From JBICHN01 sp043101845 (lineage in GTDB: Bacteria; Planctomycetota; Phycisphaerae; Phycisphaerales; UBA5793), in contig JBICHN010000011.1 of the NCBI GenBank assembly GCA_043101845.1, forward strand, positions 1 through 64,000: a stretch of 64,000 nucleotides of DNA, read 5' to 3'. The first letter of the stretch is position 1, and each line of letters opens with the position of its first letter. The position numbers were made by a program, and so were the translations under genes. The notes under the pieces are model-generated. The model saw nothing but the letters and a program-made list of their open reading frames with translations, made no database searches and was not told the DNA's origin. Positions 53,561-63,055 of this stretch are shown here, one piece after another.

Positions 53561-56500
53561 ATGACGCCGAGCCATCGTGATCGTCATCGGAATCGGAATC
53601 GCAATCACTCGCGCCGCACGCGGGCCGCGGGGCGTCTCGCCCTCGCGACGGGGTTGCTCGTCGCGATCGGCGCGCTCGCGTCGAGTCGCTCGGCGGCGAC
53701 GGCGGTCGTCGTCGCGCAGCCGGCCCCGCCGGAGAACGGCCCGCGGGCGAACCCGCCGCGCGTGCACGCGTTGCTCAACGCGCGGGTCGTCGTGAAGCCG
53801 GGTGAAACGATCGACCGCGCCACGGTCGTCATCCGTGACGGGATGATCGAATCGGTCGACGCCGCGGGCGGCCGCGCGCCGGACGACGCCCGCGCCTGGG
53901 ACCTCGAAGGCAAGACGGTCCACGCCGGGTTCATCGAGCCGTACCTCCCGGTGGACACGCCCGACGATCTCGGGTCGTCGGTCGGGCGCCACTGGATTTC
54001 GACGGTGCATCCCGAGCTTCGCGCCGCGTCGCTCGGCGGGCCGTCGAACGGTGACGCGACGACGCTTCGCGAGATGGGCTTCACGACGGCGCTCCTCGTG
54101 CCCGACGACGGCATCTTCCGCGGCCAGGCGGCGCTCGTCGCGCTCGGCGATGGAGACGGGAACGGGAACGGCACGCGCACGATCTACGACGCCGATGGGC
54201 CGCAGGTCATCGCGTTCGCGCGCGGCGGCGGGCCCGACGGCTATCCCGGCTCGCTCATGGGAACCATGGCGGTCATCCGCCAGACCATGCTCGACGCGGA
54301 CTGGCACGCGCAGTGCGAAGACCTGTACGCGTCGAACATGAACGGCTTCGAAGCGCCCGAGCCGAGCGACGCGTACCGCGCGCTCCGCCCGCTCGCGACC
54401 GGCGCCGACGGCGCGCGGGCGCTCTTCATCTCGGACAACGAGTTCGACTTCCTCCGCGCCGCCGGACTCGCCGACGAGTTCGAACTCTCGAACACGATCG
54501 TGCGCGGCAGCGGGAACGAGTTCCGCCGCCTCGACGCGATCGTCGAAACCGGCCACGCGATTCTCCTCCCGCTCGAGTTCCCCGAGACGCCGAAGGTCGC
54601 GTCGCTCGAGGACACCGAGAACCTCTCGCTCCGCGAGATGATGCAGTGGGAACAGGCGCCGACGAACCCGCGCCGCCTCATCCACGCCGGCGCGACCGTC
54701 GCGCTCACGACCGACCAGCTCGACCGGCGGACCGAGTTCTTCGGCGCGTTGCGCGACGCGATGCGCGAGGGGCTCACCGAAGAGCAGGCGCTCGCGGCGC
54801 TCACCACGACGCCGGCGCAACTCTTCGGCGTCGACGACCGGCTCGGCTCGATCGAGGCCGGGAAGATCGCGAACTTCGTCGTCATCGACGGAACCGAAGA
54901 ACTCTTCGGCAAGGAGCGCGAGGTCGATTCGGTGTGGGTCGAGGGGCATCGCTACGAAATCGCCGACGAGCCGACCGTCGAACCGGGCGGCATGTACGAC
55001 CTCTCGATCGACGAGGCGTTCGCGCCGGCCCTGCCGACGACGCTCAAGATCACGGGTGAAGCGACGAAGCCGCAGGTCACGCTCATCGTCGGCGACGGCG
55101 ACGAGGAGACGAAGGCGAAGTCGGTCGATCTGCGCATCGACCGGTTGAGCTTCGCCCTGCCCGGCAAGGCGTTCGGGCGCAGCGGCTGGGAGCGACTCGC
55201 CGGCGTGATCGACGGCGACATGATCCGCGGCTCGGGCATGACCGCGGGCGGCGACTCGTACTCGTGGCGCGCGAAGCGCACCGGCGATGTGCCCGAAGAT
55301 GAAGAAGAAAGCGAAGAAGCGGACGAGAGCGAATCGGACGAAGGTGAAGGCGAGGGCGACGCGCCGCCGGCCGACCCCACTGGAAACGATCTGCGTTCCG
55401 GCGCCGAATCGAGCGTCGGCCAACCCGCGCGCGGCCGGCGCTCCGGCGGACGGCGCGGCGGCGGCGGACCGGCGAACGGAAACGGCGGCGGTGGCGGTGA
55501 TGACGACTCGAAGCGCGAACCCGCGCCCGAGTCCTACCCGACCCCGCTCGGCGCCTACGGCTTCACCGACGGCATGCCCGCGCCACAGACCGTCCTCGTC
55601 ACGAACGCGACGATCTGGACCGCCGGACCCGCCGGCGTCATCGAGAACGGCGCCCTCTTCGTACGCGACGGCGTCATCGAATATGTCGGACCCGGCGACG
55701 CCTTCGACCCGCCGCGCGGCGCCGACGACATGATCACGATCGACGCGCAGGGCAAACATGTTTCGCCCGGGCTCATCGACTGCCACTCGCACACCGGCAT
55801 CGACGGCGGCGTGAACGAAGGCACCCAGGCGATCACCGCCGAGGTGCGCATCAACGACTGCATCGATCCGGATGACATCAACTGGTACCGCCAGGTCGCC
55901 GGCGGCCTCGTCGCGGCGAACCAGCTCCACGGCTCGGCGAACCCGATCGGCGGGCAGAACTCGGTCGTGCGTCTCCGCTGGGGTGGCGGGCCGGATGATT
56001 TCGTCTTCGACGACGCGATCGCCGGCATCAAGTTCGCCCTCGGCGAGAATGTCACGCAGAAGAACTGGAGCAATCGCAACGACCGCTACCCGCAGTCGCG
56101 CATGGGCGTTGAAACGCTCATGCGATCCGCGTTCAAGGCGGCCGAAGACTACCGCGCGCAATGGAAGCGGTACGAGGCGATGTCGGACGACGAGCGATCG
56201 CGAACCTGCCCGCCCCGCCGCGACCTCGAACTCGAAGCGCTCGTCGAGATTCTCGAAGGCGAACGCCTCGTGCATTGCCACAGCTACCGGCAGGATGAAA
56301 TCCTCATGCTGCTCCGCCTCGCCGAGGATTTCGGATTCACGATCGGCACGCTGCAGCACATTCTCGAGGGGTACAAGGTCGCTTCCGAGATCGCGGCGCA
56401 CGGCGCCGGCGCGTCGTCGTTCAGCGACTGGTGGGCGTACAAGTTCGAGGTCTACGACGCGATCCCGCACAACGGGGCGCTCATGCACGATGTCGGCGTC

Positions 56501-57043
56501 GTCGTGTCGTTCAACTCCGACTCGAGCGAGCTCGCGCGGCGGATGAACACCGAGGCGGCGAAGGCCGTGCGCTACGGCGGCGTCGATCCGCACGAAGCGC
56601 TCAAGTTCGTCACGCTCAACCCGGCGATCCAGTTGCGCGTCGATGACCGCATCGGTTCGCTCGAGGAAGGGAAGGACGGCGACTTCGTCATCTGGTCCGG
56701 CCCGCCGCTGAGCACTTTCAGCCGTTGCGAGCAGACCTGGATCGAAGGTCGCCCGATGTTCACCCTCGAGCGCGACGCCGAGCTTCGCGCCTCGATCACG
56801 ACCGAGCGTCAGCGGCTCATTCAGAAGGTCCTGCGCGAGTCACTTTCCGACCCCGACAAGGATGACGCGAAGTCGGACGACGGCGACGAAGCATCCGGCG
56901 AAGCGACGCCGCCGCCGTCCCGCGTGAGCGACGACGAGTACCGTCGCCTGCTCATCGAGCATTACACGAACCGCATGGGGCGCGGCGATTGCGGCTGCGG
57001 GCTCGACGAATTCATCGAGGCCCACGAACACCGTCGCCACTGA
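53561..57043 (+). CDS. Exported tandem amidohydrolase, first module degenerate
   Basis: 1160 aa from ATG 53561 (AGGAAC upstream). Basic N terminus and hydrophobic segment (LALATGLLVAIGALASS) form a signal peptide. Two amidohydrolase modules are joined by an acidic, Gly/Asn-rich linker (about residues 580-660). Module 1 has VHALLNARVVVKPGETIDRATVVIRDG and the TLTTTPAQLFGVDDRLGSIEAGKIANFVV barrel end, but where HxH should be it reads HAGFIEPYL, so metal ligands are missing. Module 2 keeps HSH (742-744), HCH (905-907), the later QH and D ligands and PAIQLRVDDRIGSLEEGKDGDFVIW. Probably one active site per chain; substrate unknown (imidazolonepropionase/dipeptidase class). Confidence 0.85.
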   Translation: MTPSHRDRHRNRNRNHSRRTRAAGRLALATGLLVAIGALASSRSAATAVVVAQPAPPENGPRANPPRVHALLNARVVVKPGETIDRATVVIRDGMIESVDAAGGRAPDDARAWDLEGKTVHAGFIEPYLPVDTPDDLGSSVGRHWISTVHPELRAASLGGPSNGDATTLREMGFTTALLVPDDGIFRGQAALVALGDGDGNGNGTRTIYDADGPQVIAFARGGGPDGYPGSLMGTMAVIRQTMLDADWHAQCEDLYASNMNGFEAPEPSDAYRALRPLATGADGARALFISDNEFDFLRAAGLADEFELSNTIVRGSGNEFRRLDAIVETGHAILLPLEFPETPKVASLEDTENLSLREMMQWEQAPTNPRRLIHAGATVALTTDQLDRRTEFFGALRDAMREGLTEEQALAALTTTPAQLFGVDDRLGSIEAGKIANFVVIDGTEELFGKEREVDSVWVEGHRYEIADEPTVEPGGMYDLSIDEAFAPALPTTLKITGEATKPQVTLIVGDGDEETKAKSVDLRIDRLSFALPGKAFGRSGWERLAGVIDGDMIRGSGMTAGGDSYSWRAKRTGDVPEDEEESEEADESESDEGEGEGDAPPADPTGNDLRSGAESSVGQPARGRRSGGRRGGGGPANGNGGGGGDDDSKREPAPESYPTPLGAYGFTDGMPAPQTVLVTNATIWTAGPAGVIENGALFVRDGVIEYVGPGDAFDPPRGADDMITIDAQGKHVSPGLIDCHSHTGIDGGVNEGTQAITAEVRINDCIDPDDINWYRQVAGGLVAANQLHGSANPIGGQNSVVRLRWGGGPDDFVFDDAIAGIKFALGENVTQKNWSNRNDRYPQSRMGVETLMRSAFKAAEDYRAQWKRYEAMSDDERSRTCPPRRDLELEALVEILEGERLVHCHSYRQDEILMLLRLAEDFGFTIGTLQHILEGYKVASEIAAHGAGASSFSDWWAYKFEVYDAIPHNGALMHDVGVVVSFNSDSSELARRMNTEAAKAVRYGGVDPHEALKFVTLNPAIQLRVDDRIGSLEEGKDGDFVIWSGPPLSTFSRCEQTWIEGRPMFTLERDAELRASITTERQRLIQKVLRESLSDPDKDDAKSDDGDEASGEATPPPSRVSDDEYRRLLIEHYTNRMGRGDCGCGLDEFIEAHEHRRH

Positions 57044-57106
57044 GCGCCGGCGCCGCCGATCGATCCGAACCGAAGCGGAAGCACACGAACGAGAAGCAGA
57101 ATCATC

Positions 57107-58474
57107 ATGACGATGACCACGACGAAGAGAACTCGAATGCCATTCACGAACCGCATGACGCTTATCTCGACGGCGCTCGTCGCCGCCCTGATCCTGTCGA
57201 GCGCGGCGACGCACGCGCAGTCGCTTCAGTCGACCCCGGCGCCGCAGGAACGACCGATCGCGATCATCAACGCGACGATTCATCCGGTGACCGCGCCGAC
57301 GATCGAGCGCGGCTACATCGTCTTCGACGACGGGCGCATCACGCAGGTCGGTCAAGGGGACTATCCCGGCGGCGACGGCGAGGTGATGATCCACGACGCC
57401 GCGGGCATGCATGTCTATCCCGGCATGATCAGCGCCGCGACGACGATCGGCCTGCTCGAGATCGGCGCCGTGCGCGCGACCGATGATCAGGCCGAGACCG
57501 GCTCGGTCACGCCGGAGGTCCGCGCGTTCGTCGCGGTGAATCCGGACAGCACGCTCATTCCGGTCGCGCGGGCGAACGGCATTCTCACGATGAATGTCAT
57601 CCCGCAGGGCGGCGTCATCAGCGGGTACTCGTCGCTCATGCGCCTCGACGGCTGGACGACCGAGGAGATGACGATCGACGATCGCGCGGCCCTCGTCGTC
57701 CGCTGGCCGCGCGTGCGACCGATCAACGCGTGGTGGATGCGCATGAGCGAAGAAGAGCAGTTGGCGCAGGCGAAGGAGAGCCTCGATCGGCTCGAAGACG
57801 CGTTCCGCGACGCCGCGGCATACCTCAAGGCGCGCGGCGCCGATGAGGAGCATCCCTTCGATCTTCGCGCCGAAGCGTTCGGCCCCGTGCTCGACGGCGA
57901 CGCGCCGACGCTCATCGTCGCGAACGACGCGGCGCAGATTCGCTCCGCCGTCGCGTGGGCGGCGCGCAAGGGGATGAACATCGCGATCCTCGGCGGGCTC
58001 GAGGCCGACCAGTGCATCGACCTGCTCAAGGCCCATGATGTGCCGGTGATCATCGAAGGCACGCATCGCATGCCGAGCCGGCGCGACTCCGCGTACGACG
58101 AGGCGTTCACGCTGCCGAAGCGACTGCACGACGCGGGCGTGCGCTTCTGCATCGCGAGCGGCGAAGAGCCGGCGCACGAGCGCAGCCTGCCGTACCACGC
58201 GGCGATGGCCGCGGCGTACGGGCTCGACCCGCAACTCGCGCTCGAAAGCGTGACGACCCGCGCCGCGGAGATCCTCGGCGTGGGCGACTCGCTCGGCGCG
58301 CTCGAGCCCGGCCGCTTCGCGACGCTCATCATCACGACGGGCCACCCGCTCGAGATCACGACCGACACGCTCGCCGCGTACATCGAGGGCGCGCGGGTCG
58401 ACCTCGGCAACAAGCAGAAGACGCTCTATCACAAGTACCGCACTCGCTATGAGCAGATGGGGTTGCTGGAGTAG
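57107..58474 (+). CDS. Exported amidohydrolase-like protein lacking metal ligands
   Basis: 455 aa, 63 bp after the tandem amidohydrolase gene and surely in its operon. Signal peptide MTLISTALVAALILSSAATHA. The start and end of the amidohydrolase fold are kept (PIAIINATIHPVTAPTIERGYIVFDDGRI and AAEILGVGDSLGALEPGRFATLIITTGHPLEI), but the HxH position reads YPGMISAATTIG. With no HxH, it is likely a pseudoenzyme or structural partner of the 1160-aa protein; a fused heteromer would then combine active module 2 with two inactive ones. Confidence 0.85.
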   Translation: MTMTTTKRTRMPFTNRMTLISTALVAALILSSAATHAQSLQSTPAPQERPIAIINATIHPVTAPTIERGYIVFDDGRITQVGQGDYPGGDGEVMIHDAAGMHVYPGMISAATTIGLLEIGAVRATDDQAETGSVTPEVRAFVAVNPDSTLIPVARANGILTMNVIPQGGVISGYSSLMRLDGWTTEEMTIDDRAALVVRWPRVRPINAWWMRMSEEEQLAQAKESLDRLEDAFRDAAAYLKARGADEEHPFDLRAEAFGPVLDGDAPTLIVANDAAQIRSAVAWAARKGMNIAILGGLEADQCIDLLKAHDVPVIIEGTHRMPSRRDSAYDEAFTLPKRLHDAGVRFCIASGEEPAHERSLPYHAAMAAAYGLDPQLALESVTTRAAEILGVGDSLGALEPGRFATLIITTGHPLEITTDTLAAYIEGARVDLGNKQKTLYHKYRTRYEQMGLLE

Positions 58475-58479
58475 GGAGA

Positions 58480-59052
58480 GAGACGGAGTCACGGAGAGAC
58501 GGAGAGACGGAGAGACGGAGTGTGCGAGCCGGGGCGTGCCGCCCCGTTTAACGCTCGAGTCTCCCAACCCGCCCATCCACTCGATCGAGAATCGCGCGCC
58601 AAGCCGGACCGGAGCGCCGACAAGCTCCGCGCCGTCGAGCGGAGGTCCGGTTCCGAGCGTCCTCTCGCGCCCGTCGACTCGAGAATCGTCCACCAAGCCG
58701 GACTGGAGCGCCGACACGCGCAGCGCCGTCGAGCGGAGGTCCGGTTTCGAGCGTCCCCTCGCGCCCGTCGAATCGAGAATCGTCCGCCAAGTCGGACTGG
58801 AGCGCCGACACGCTCCGCGTGTCGAGCGGAGGTCCGGTTCCGAGCGTCGAGCGACGCTGCGCGATTTTCCGAGCCTCGAACAGGCACAGAGGCCTGTTCC
58901 ACCCGGCTTGTGGGCGCGTCGCGTCGATCGGGCGTCGAATCCGGAGATTCGCCGAGCCTCATCACCGGCGTGCGGAGTGACGGAGGTCGCGGCGCGTTCG
59001 AGTGTCGAACCTCGAGTTTCCCTGAGCCTCGAACAGGCACAGAGGCCTGTTC
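58480..59052 (+). repeat. Repeat cluster: minisatellite, I, three E, G and two palindromes
   Basis: Five-copy GAGACGGA array (58480-58519, one unit variant), I palindrome CGGGGCG-TGC-CGCCCCG (58530-58546), E copies 58600-58652, 58694-58747 and 58789-58841, a G hairpin in reverse orientation at 58934-58971, and two copies of GAACAGGC-ACAGAG-GCCTGTTC (58877-58898 and 59031-59052). No gene in 58475-59174; open frames here are repeat-derived. Confidence 0.82.
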
Positions 59053-59174
59053 CACCCGGGGTTGTCGTTCGCTCATTCATGTCGCGCCTCCGGCGGTGCG
59101 CATTGGTTCGACTCCGTTCGTTCTCGCCCTCCCCCGGCCCCTCCGTCGAGGGGCGCGGGGCGAGGCGCTTCGGA

Positions 59175-60335
59175 TCACGGCGTTGGAAGCGGCTCGGCGT
59201 CGTGGAGTTCGATCAAGCGTTGGGTCCCATCCACGCGGTACACGCGCATGAGACCGTCGCGGGTCACGATGGCGAGCTGACCGTCGTTGACGGGGCGGAC
59301 GCCGAGCGTGTCGTGGCGGGGAACCGACCCCATGCCGTTCGTCTCGCCGTTCTGCCGCAGTAGCACGATGGTGTACTGACTGGGGTCAACCAGGTGATCG
59401 ACAAAGAGCGTGACGGCTCGATATTCCCTCGCCCAGACACCGGTCGCGACATAACCGGTCGGCCGTGCGCGCTCCCACCTGACGGCGTGGGTCCCGAAGA
59501 CAATGGATTGAGCGTCAAAGTCGTGAAGCGCCGGCGTCTCGCCGAGAAACCCGATGAGATCATCGCGGGCGTCAACGGGCTCATGCGATTCGAGCGGGAT
59601 CACGACGAATCCCGCCGTATCGACCTCGTTCGACGGTCGCACGATCGTGACGGGGTCGCACCCGCCTGGCTCAGAATCCGGTTCGGTGGTTCGGCCCCAC
59701 GGCGATGCGCAGTTCATGAATCCGATGAAGTCGTGACCGGACGCCAGGTACACCATCCTTTGGACGCCGCAATCGATTCGCCGCTCGGCGCCCGTCATGA
59801 GATCGATCGCGATGAGTTGGCTCTGCCCGTTCTGATCCTCGGTCACGAGCGCGACGAGTCGACCCGTTTCGTCGTGGGTGAATTCAACCACACTGGCTGA
59901 CTCTCCGCCGTCCCAGATTGTGCGCTTCGTCCCGGTCGACCAGTCGTAAAGGACGAGGCGCGAACTCGTCTCGCGCAGCAGGAGCTGGTCAGGAGTAAGG
60001 GAGCGGGAATGTCGACCGTGATAGGTGATGGGAATGGATCGGCGTTCGCCTTCGGTGACACGGATGATCGCGTGCGATGCGTGTCCGTAGTACTCGATCG
60101 CTTCATCCGTGTCTTTCGGCGGATGCTCTCCCGTGTTGTACATGGCATGCGCCACATAGTCGTCCGAGTGCGGATCGATCCAGACCGGCGCGAGCATGGT
60201 CAGAACGAGTCCATTGGCCGAACCTTCGATCGCCGCCCGGGGTTCGAGTTCACCTCCCGGCGCGCCGCATCCGCCGATCCCGAAGAGGAGGATGAGGACG
60301 AGGAGGTCGAGCGTGATCGGCGTTGAATGCGTCAT
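59175..60335 (-). CDS. Lipoprotein with probable beta-propeller, unknown function
   Basis: 386 aa from ATG 60335 (AGGGAA upstream). Signal peptide with lipobox LLFGIGGCG. The body is beta-rich with repeated W/Y-D and GxxR blocks (LVLYDWSTGTKRTIWDGGESASVVEFTHDETGRLVALVTEDQNG, QLIAIDLMTGAERRIDCG), which looks like a WD40/TolB-type propeller. Several cysteines (IDCGVQ, GFMNCASP, GGCDP). No family assigned. Flanked by repeat clusters on both sides. Confidence 0.7.
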   Translation of the reverse strand: MTHSTPITLDLLVLILLFGIGGCGAPGGELEPRAAIEGSANGLVLTMLAPVWIDPHSDDYVAHAMYNTGEHPPKDTDEAIEYYGHASHAIIRVTEGERRSIPITYHGRHSRSLTPDQLLLRETSSRLVLYDWSTGTKRTIWDGGESASVVEFTHDETGRLVALVTEDQNGQSQLIAIDLMTGAERRIDCGVQRMVYLASGHDFIGFMNCASPWGRTTEPDSEPGGCDPVTIVRPSNEVDTAGFVVIPLESHEPVDARDDLIGFLGETPALHDFDAQSIVFGTHAVRWERARPTGYVATGVWAREYRAVTLFVDHLVDPSQYTIVLLRQNGETNGMGSVPRHDTLGVRPVNDGQLAIVTRDGLMRVYRVDGTQRLIELHDAEPLPTP

Positions 60336-60433
60336 GCGGGGTTCCCTATGTGTCGGACGCACGCGTCGATGGGTGGCCGTGATCGTCGAGCGCCCATCAT
60401 CTGTTGCGCTCGATCGTTTCGCAAATCGTGCGC

Positions 60434-60830
60434 CAAGCCGGACTGAAGCGCCGACAAGCGCAGCGCCGTCGAGCGGAGGTCCGGTTTCGAGCGTCGAGCG
60501 GGGCACAAAGAACTCGAACATCGTCTTGAAGCCGGGAGTTCATAGATCACTCGTACGCCCAAGCCCCGCATGCGAATGCGGCGGCATGCTCGTCCAATCG
60601 TGAGCCGGCCTCCTTTGAACGGGCAGGCCCCGGGTTCGCACCCGGGGCTTTTTCGAGCGGGTGCACGCGAACGCGCGGTTCCGTAGAGCCGCGCTCTGTG
60701 AGCGGGGTCGCGGCGGGGGGGTCGATCCCCCGGAGTCGCGAATTGATCGCGCGATGGACGCCCAACTTCGAGGCTCCGCCCCCGTTGGGGGGACGGCGCC
60801 TCGACCCCGGCGGCACGCCGCGGCTCTACG
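60434..60830 (-). repeat. Composite repeat E-H-F, inverted partner of 52830-53224
   Basis: E element 60434-60487, then the H and F segments in reverse orientation to about 60830 (ACTCGTACGCCCAAGCCCCG, GTTCCGTAGAGCCGCGCTCT and the F hairpin). With the block 7.5 kb away it forms an inverted pair of roughly 400 bp. A CCCGGGTTCGCACCCGGG-type hairpin with T-run at about 60624-60654 lies inside and could act as an intrinsic terminator. Confidence 0.75.
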
Positions 60831-60853
60831 GGAACTCGAGAAACGCGCCTTCC

Positions 60854-60972
60854 GTGTGCCACGGCCTTCCAGGCCGTGCATCGAATGGAACGCGGGTGTA
60901 AGTGACGAGCTGAGCGGCCGCCGTCCCGCGCGCCGTCCGCCGCTCCGCACTGCCGGCACGGCAGTGGCACAC
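60854..60972 (+). repeat. A-family REP element
   Basis: Complete 119-bp A element with both hairpins and GTGTGCCAC/GTGGCACAC ends. Eleventh copy found; all eleven have the same orientation. Confidence 0.88.
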
Positions 60973-61021
60973 GGGCGCACGCTTTCTCTTCGTCTCGTCT
61001 CGCCGAGTTCCGAAACGCACA

Positions 61022-61057
61022 CAGGCCGCGCGGAGAGGGTGATCTCCGCGCGGCCTG
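61022..61057 (-). terminator. 15-bp GC hairpin downstream of the DUF1579 gene
   Basis: CAGGCCGCGCGGAGA pairs with TCTCCGCGCGGCCTG around a six-base loop, 57-92 bp after the DUF1579 stop on the minus strand. Very stable; no good T-run follows. Confidence 0.6.
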
Positions 61058-61113
61058 TTCGCGATTGAGGTTGAGGACCCCCGTCCTCGCGCGCCCCCAC
61101 GCTTTCTCCGACC

Positions 61114-61650
61114 TCACGCGCGTGTGTAGTTGATCTCCATCGCCTTGAACTCGTTCCCGTCCGGGCCCTCGAAGAACATCTCCATCGAGTGACGGTCCTT
61201 GTCCTTGAGCGTGACGACGGAGCGCTTGCGCATCGGCTGACCCGAACTCGGGTCGGTCATTTCGCCCTTCATCTCCCAGACCTTGCCGGACGAATCGACC
61301 TGACCCTGCTCGGTCATCATGAAGGTGCAGGCCGTATCGATCCAGAAGCCTTCGTAGCGGTTGTCGACGGTGTTGTACCCCCAGTAGCCGCGGCCGGCGA
61401 AGCCGGGGAAGGGGTCGTTCGGGTTGTCGTCGCCCTCGTAGACCTGCTGGAGGTACCGGCCGCCGAGTTCGAGCGAGTTCTTCATGGTGCCGCTCGAGAC
61501 CATCGGGTCGCCGGGGCCCATCCACATCTTGACCTCGGCGTTGAAGGTCCCAACGAACGGCTTGAAGCGCTCGTGCGCCTCGGTCGTCGCGGCCATCGCG
61601 GCGCAGTCCTGGGCGTCGGGTTGCGGAGTCGTGGTCGCCTGATCGCTCAT
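61114..61650 (-). CDS. DUF1579 domain protein
   Basis: 178 aa. FKPFVGTFNAEVKMWMGPGDPMVSSGTMKNSLELGGRYLQQVYEGD and DNRYEGFWIDTACTFMMTEQGQVDSSGKVWEMKGEM are typical of DUF1579, a lipocalin-like beta-barrel family of unknown function often found as exported or cytosolic monomers. There is no signal peptide here. Length is normal. It is the last bacterial-type gene before the phage-like genes at the right edge. Confidence 0.9.
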   Translation of the reverse strand: MSDQATTTPQPDAQDCAAMAATTEAHERFKPFVGTFNAEVKMWMGPGDPMVSSGTMKNSLELGGRYLQQVYEGDDNPNDPFPGFAGRGYWGYNTVDNRYEGFWIDTACTFMMTEQGQVDSSGKVWEMKGEMTDPSSGQPMRKRSVVTLKDKDRHSMEMFFEGPDGNEFKAMEINYTRA

Positions 61651-61869
61651 TGCGTTCCCTCACTCTCTGCGTCTGCGTCTGCATGCGCGCAGACAGAACA
61701 CTGAATCCACCGGATTCGATTGACGGAAATACGAACCCGCGGTTGATGCGACGCAGTGAGCGCGGCGTCGCCCCACCTCGACCGCGAGCGAACGAGGCCA
61801 TCGTACCGAATCCCGCTGCCGCCGTGAAGCGCTCCGGCGCCGCGCGTTCAGGTTTTCTTTTCGGCGAAC

Positions 61870-62163
61870 TCAGATCGACCCCACTTCCTCCGCGAGTTCG
61901 AGGCGGCCAAGCTCCATCGCGATCCGCTCGCACGCGTCGACGAGCCGGTCCTGGCTCTCCTCGACCGAGGTGAGCGAAACCGTGTTCTCGCGCAGGACCG
62001 CGATGAGCTCGTGCAGCTCGACGCGCTGGCGCATGAGCCGCTCGTGCGCTTCGGAGAGTTCACGCTCGCGCTGCGCCGAGTGACGCCGCTCGAGCCACCA
62101 GAGGGCGCCGACGAATCCCGCGACGCCGAACTGCATGAAGTGATTGAGAAGTTCGAGTTCCAT
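61870..62163 (-). CDS. Small holin-like membrane protein with coiled coil
   Basis: 97 aa. One N-terminal membrane segment (HFMQFGVAGFVGALWWLERR) followed by a charged helix ERELSEAHERLMRQRVELHELIAVLRENTVSL and an acidic end. The topology suits a phage holin-like or tail-associated small protein, and it follows the capsid and the 218-aa protein on the same strand. Family not recognised; the phage link is by context. Confidence 0.55.
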   Translation of the reverse strand: MELELLNHFMQFGVAGFVGALWWLERRHSAQRERELSEAHERLMRQRVELHELIAVLRENTVSLTSVEESQDRLVDACERIAMELGRLELAEEVGSI

Positions 62164-62236
62164 CGTGGTCGTCCGCTCCTCCCGCCCCCCGGCGGGTCGT
62201 GTGGGTGCGTGTCAGAGTCAGGACTCGTCCGTGCGC

Positions 62237-62893
62237 TCAGACGCGCACGAGTCGTCCGGCGCGCAGCGTTCGCGTCGCGTCGACGAGGCCGTCGCCGTCG
62301 AGGTCGAGCCGGATCGTCGCGCGGTCGAGCGCGAAGCGGTAGCGTTCGCGGTAGAGCGACGCCTTGAGTTCGGTGACGGGGTCGCCCGCGTCGCCATCGA
62401 GCGCCGCTTCGAAGATGATCTGGAGCGCGCCGAGCGCCTCGACGCGCATCGGAATCCACGGGTTCACGACCGCATCCTCGAGCGCCGCGTCGTCGAGCCC
62501 TGTGTCGCCGTCGTCGACGACGGCGCGGAGCCGCTCGAGCAGCCGCTCATGCATGACCGTGATCTGCGGCTCGAAGCTGTACACGCGCAGCGTGAGGTTC
62601 ACGCCCGGCGTCGGCGGGATCGGCGTGGCGCTCGAGAGCGGGCGGAGCAGCGACACGGTGAGCTGCGTCGGGCTCAGCCGCTCGATCACTTCGAGCGGCA
62701 CGGTGTCGACGGTCACGATCGACCCCGCGTCGACGGCCTTCGCCTCGAAGTCGGACGAGTTCGACTGCAGCGTCGTCCCGCTGATCGCTGCGTCGCTCGA
62801 ACTGATGCGCCGCTGCGCGAGGAAGATGAGATCGCGGAAGAGATTCGGCTCGAGGATGAGCAGGTCGCGGTCGGTCGCGCGGAAGCCGTTCAT
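62237..62893 (-). CDS. Probable phage structural protein, unknown family
   Basis: 218 aa, ATG 62893 preceded by AAGAAAGAG. Begins MNGFRATDRDLLILEPNLFRDLIFLAQRRISSSDAAISGTTL and includes a beta-rich middle (SNSSDFEAKAVDAGSIVTVDTVPLEVIERLSPTQLTVSLL), consistent with a head-completion or head-tail connector protein. Its place directly after the capsid gene supports this, but no family signature was read. Function assigned from context only. Confidence 0.55.
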   Translation of the reverse strand: MNGFRATDRDLLILEPNLFRDLIFLAQRRISSSDAAISGTTLQSNSSDFEAKAVDAGSIVTVDTVPLEVIERLSPTQLTVSLLRPLSSATPIPPTPGVNLTLRVYSFEPQITVMHERLLERLRAVVDDGDTGLDDAALEDAVVNPWIPMRVEALGALQIIFEAALDGDAGDPVTELKASLYRERYRFALDRATIRLDLDGDGLVDATRTLRAGRLVRV

Positions 62894-62930
62894 GGTGTCG
62901 CTCTTTCTTCAAGCGTTCGTGTGGTCATCT

Positions 62931-62954
62931 GTTCGTTCGTTCGTTCGTTCGTTC
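62931..62954. repeat. Six-copy GTTC tetranucleotide repeat
   Basis: Perfect microsatellite between the capsid gene and the 218-aa protein gene; copy number probably variable. Confidence 0.85.
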
Positions 62955-63055
62955 ATCGCGAAACGCCGGCCGGCGGCGGGGGAGGCCGCCGGCCGACGGA
63001 GGAGGGAGGAAGGGCAGGGAGGAGTGGTTCGGTCGACTCATGTCGTGCGTTCAGG

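Noticed and set aside
52712..56593. 1293-aa open frame antisense to the tandem amidohydrolase
   Set aside because: Longest frame in the window, but it runs through repeat DNA at one end and is the shadow of a well-supported gene.
58449..59363. 304-aa frame and similar frames over the E/I repeats
   Set aside because: Translated repeats such as PSRTGAPTSSAPSSGGPV recur wherever E copies occur, in several frames.
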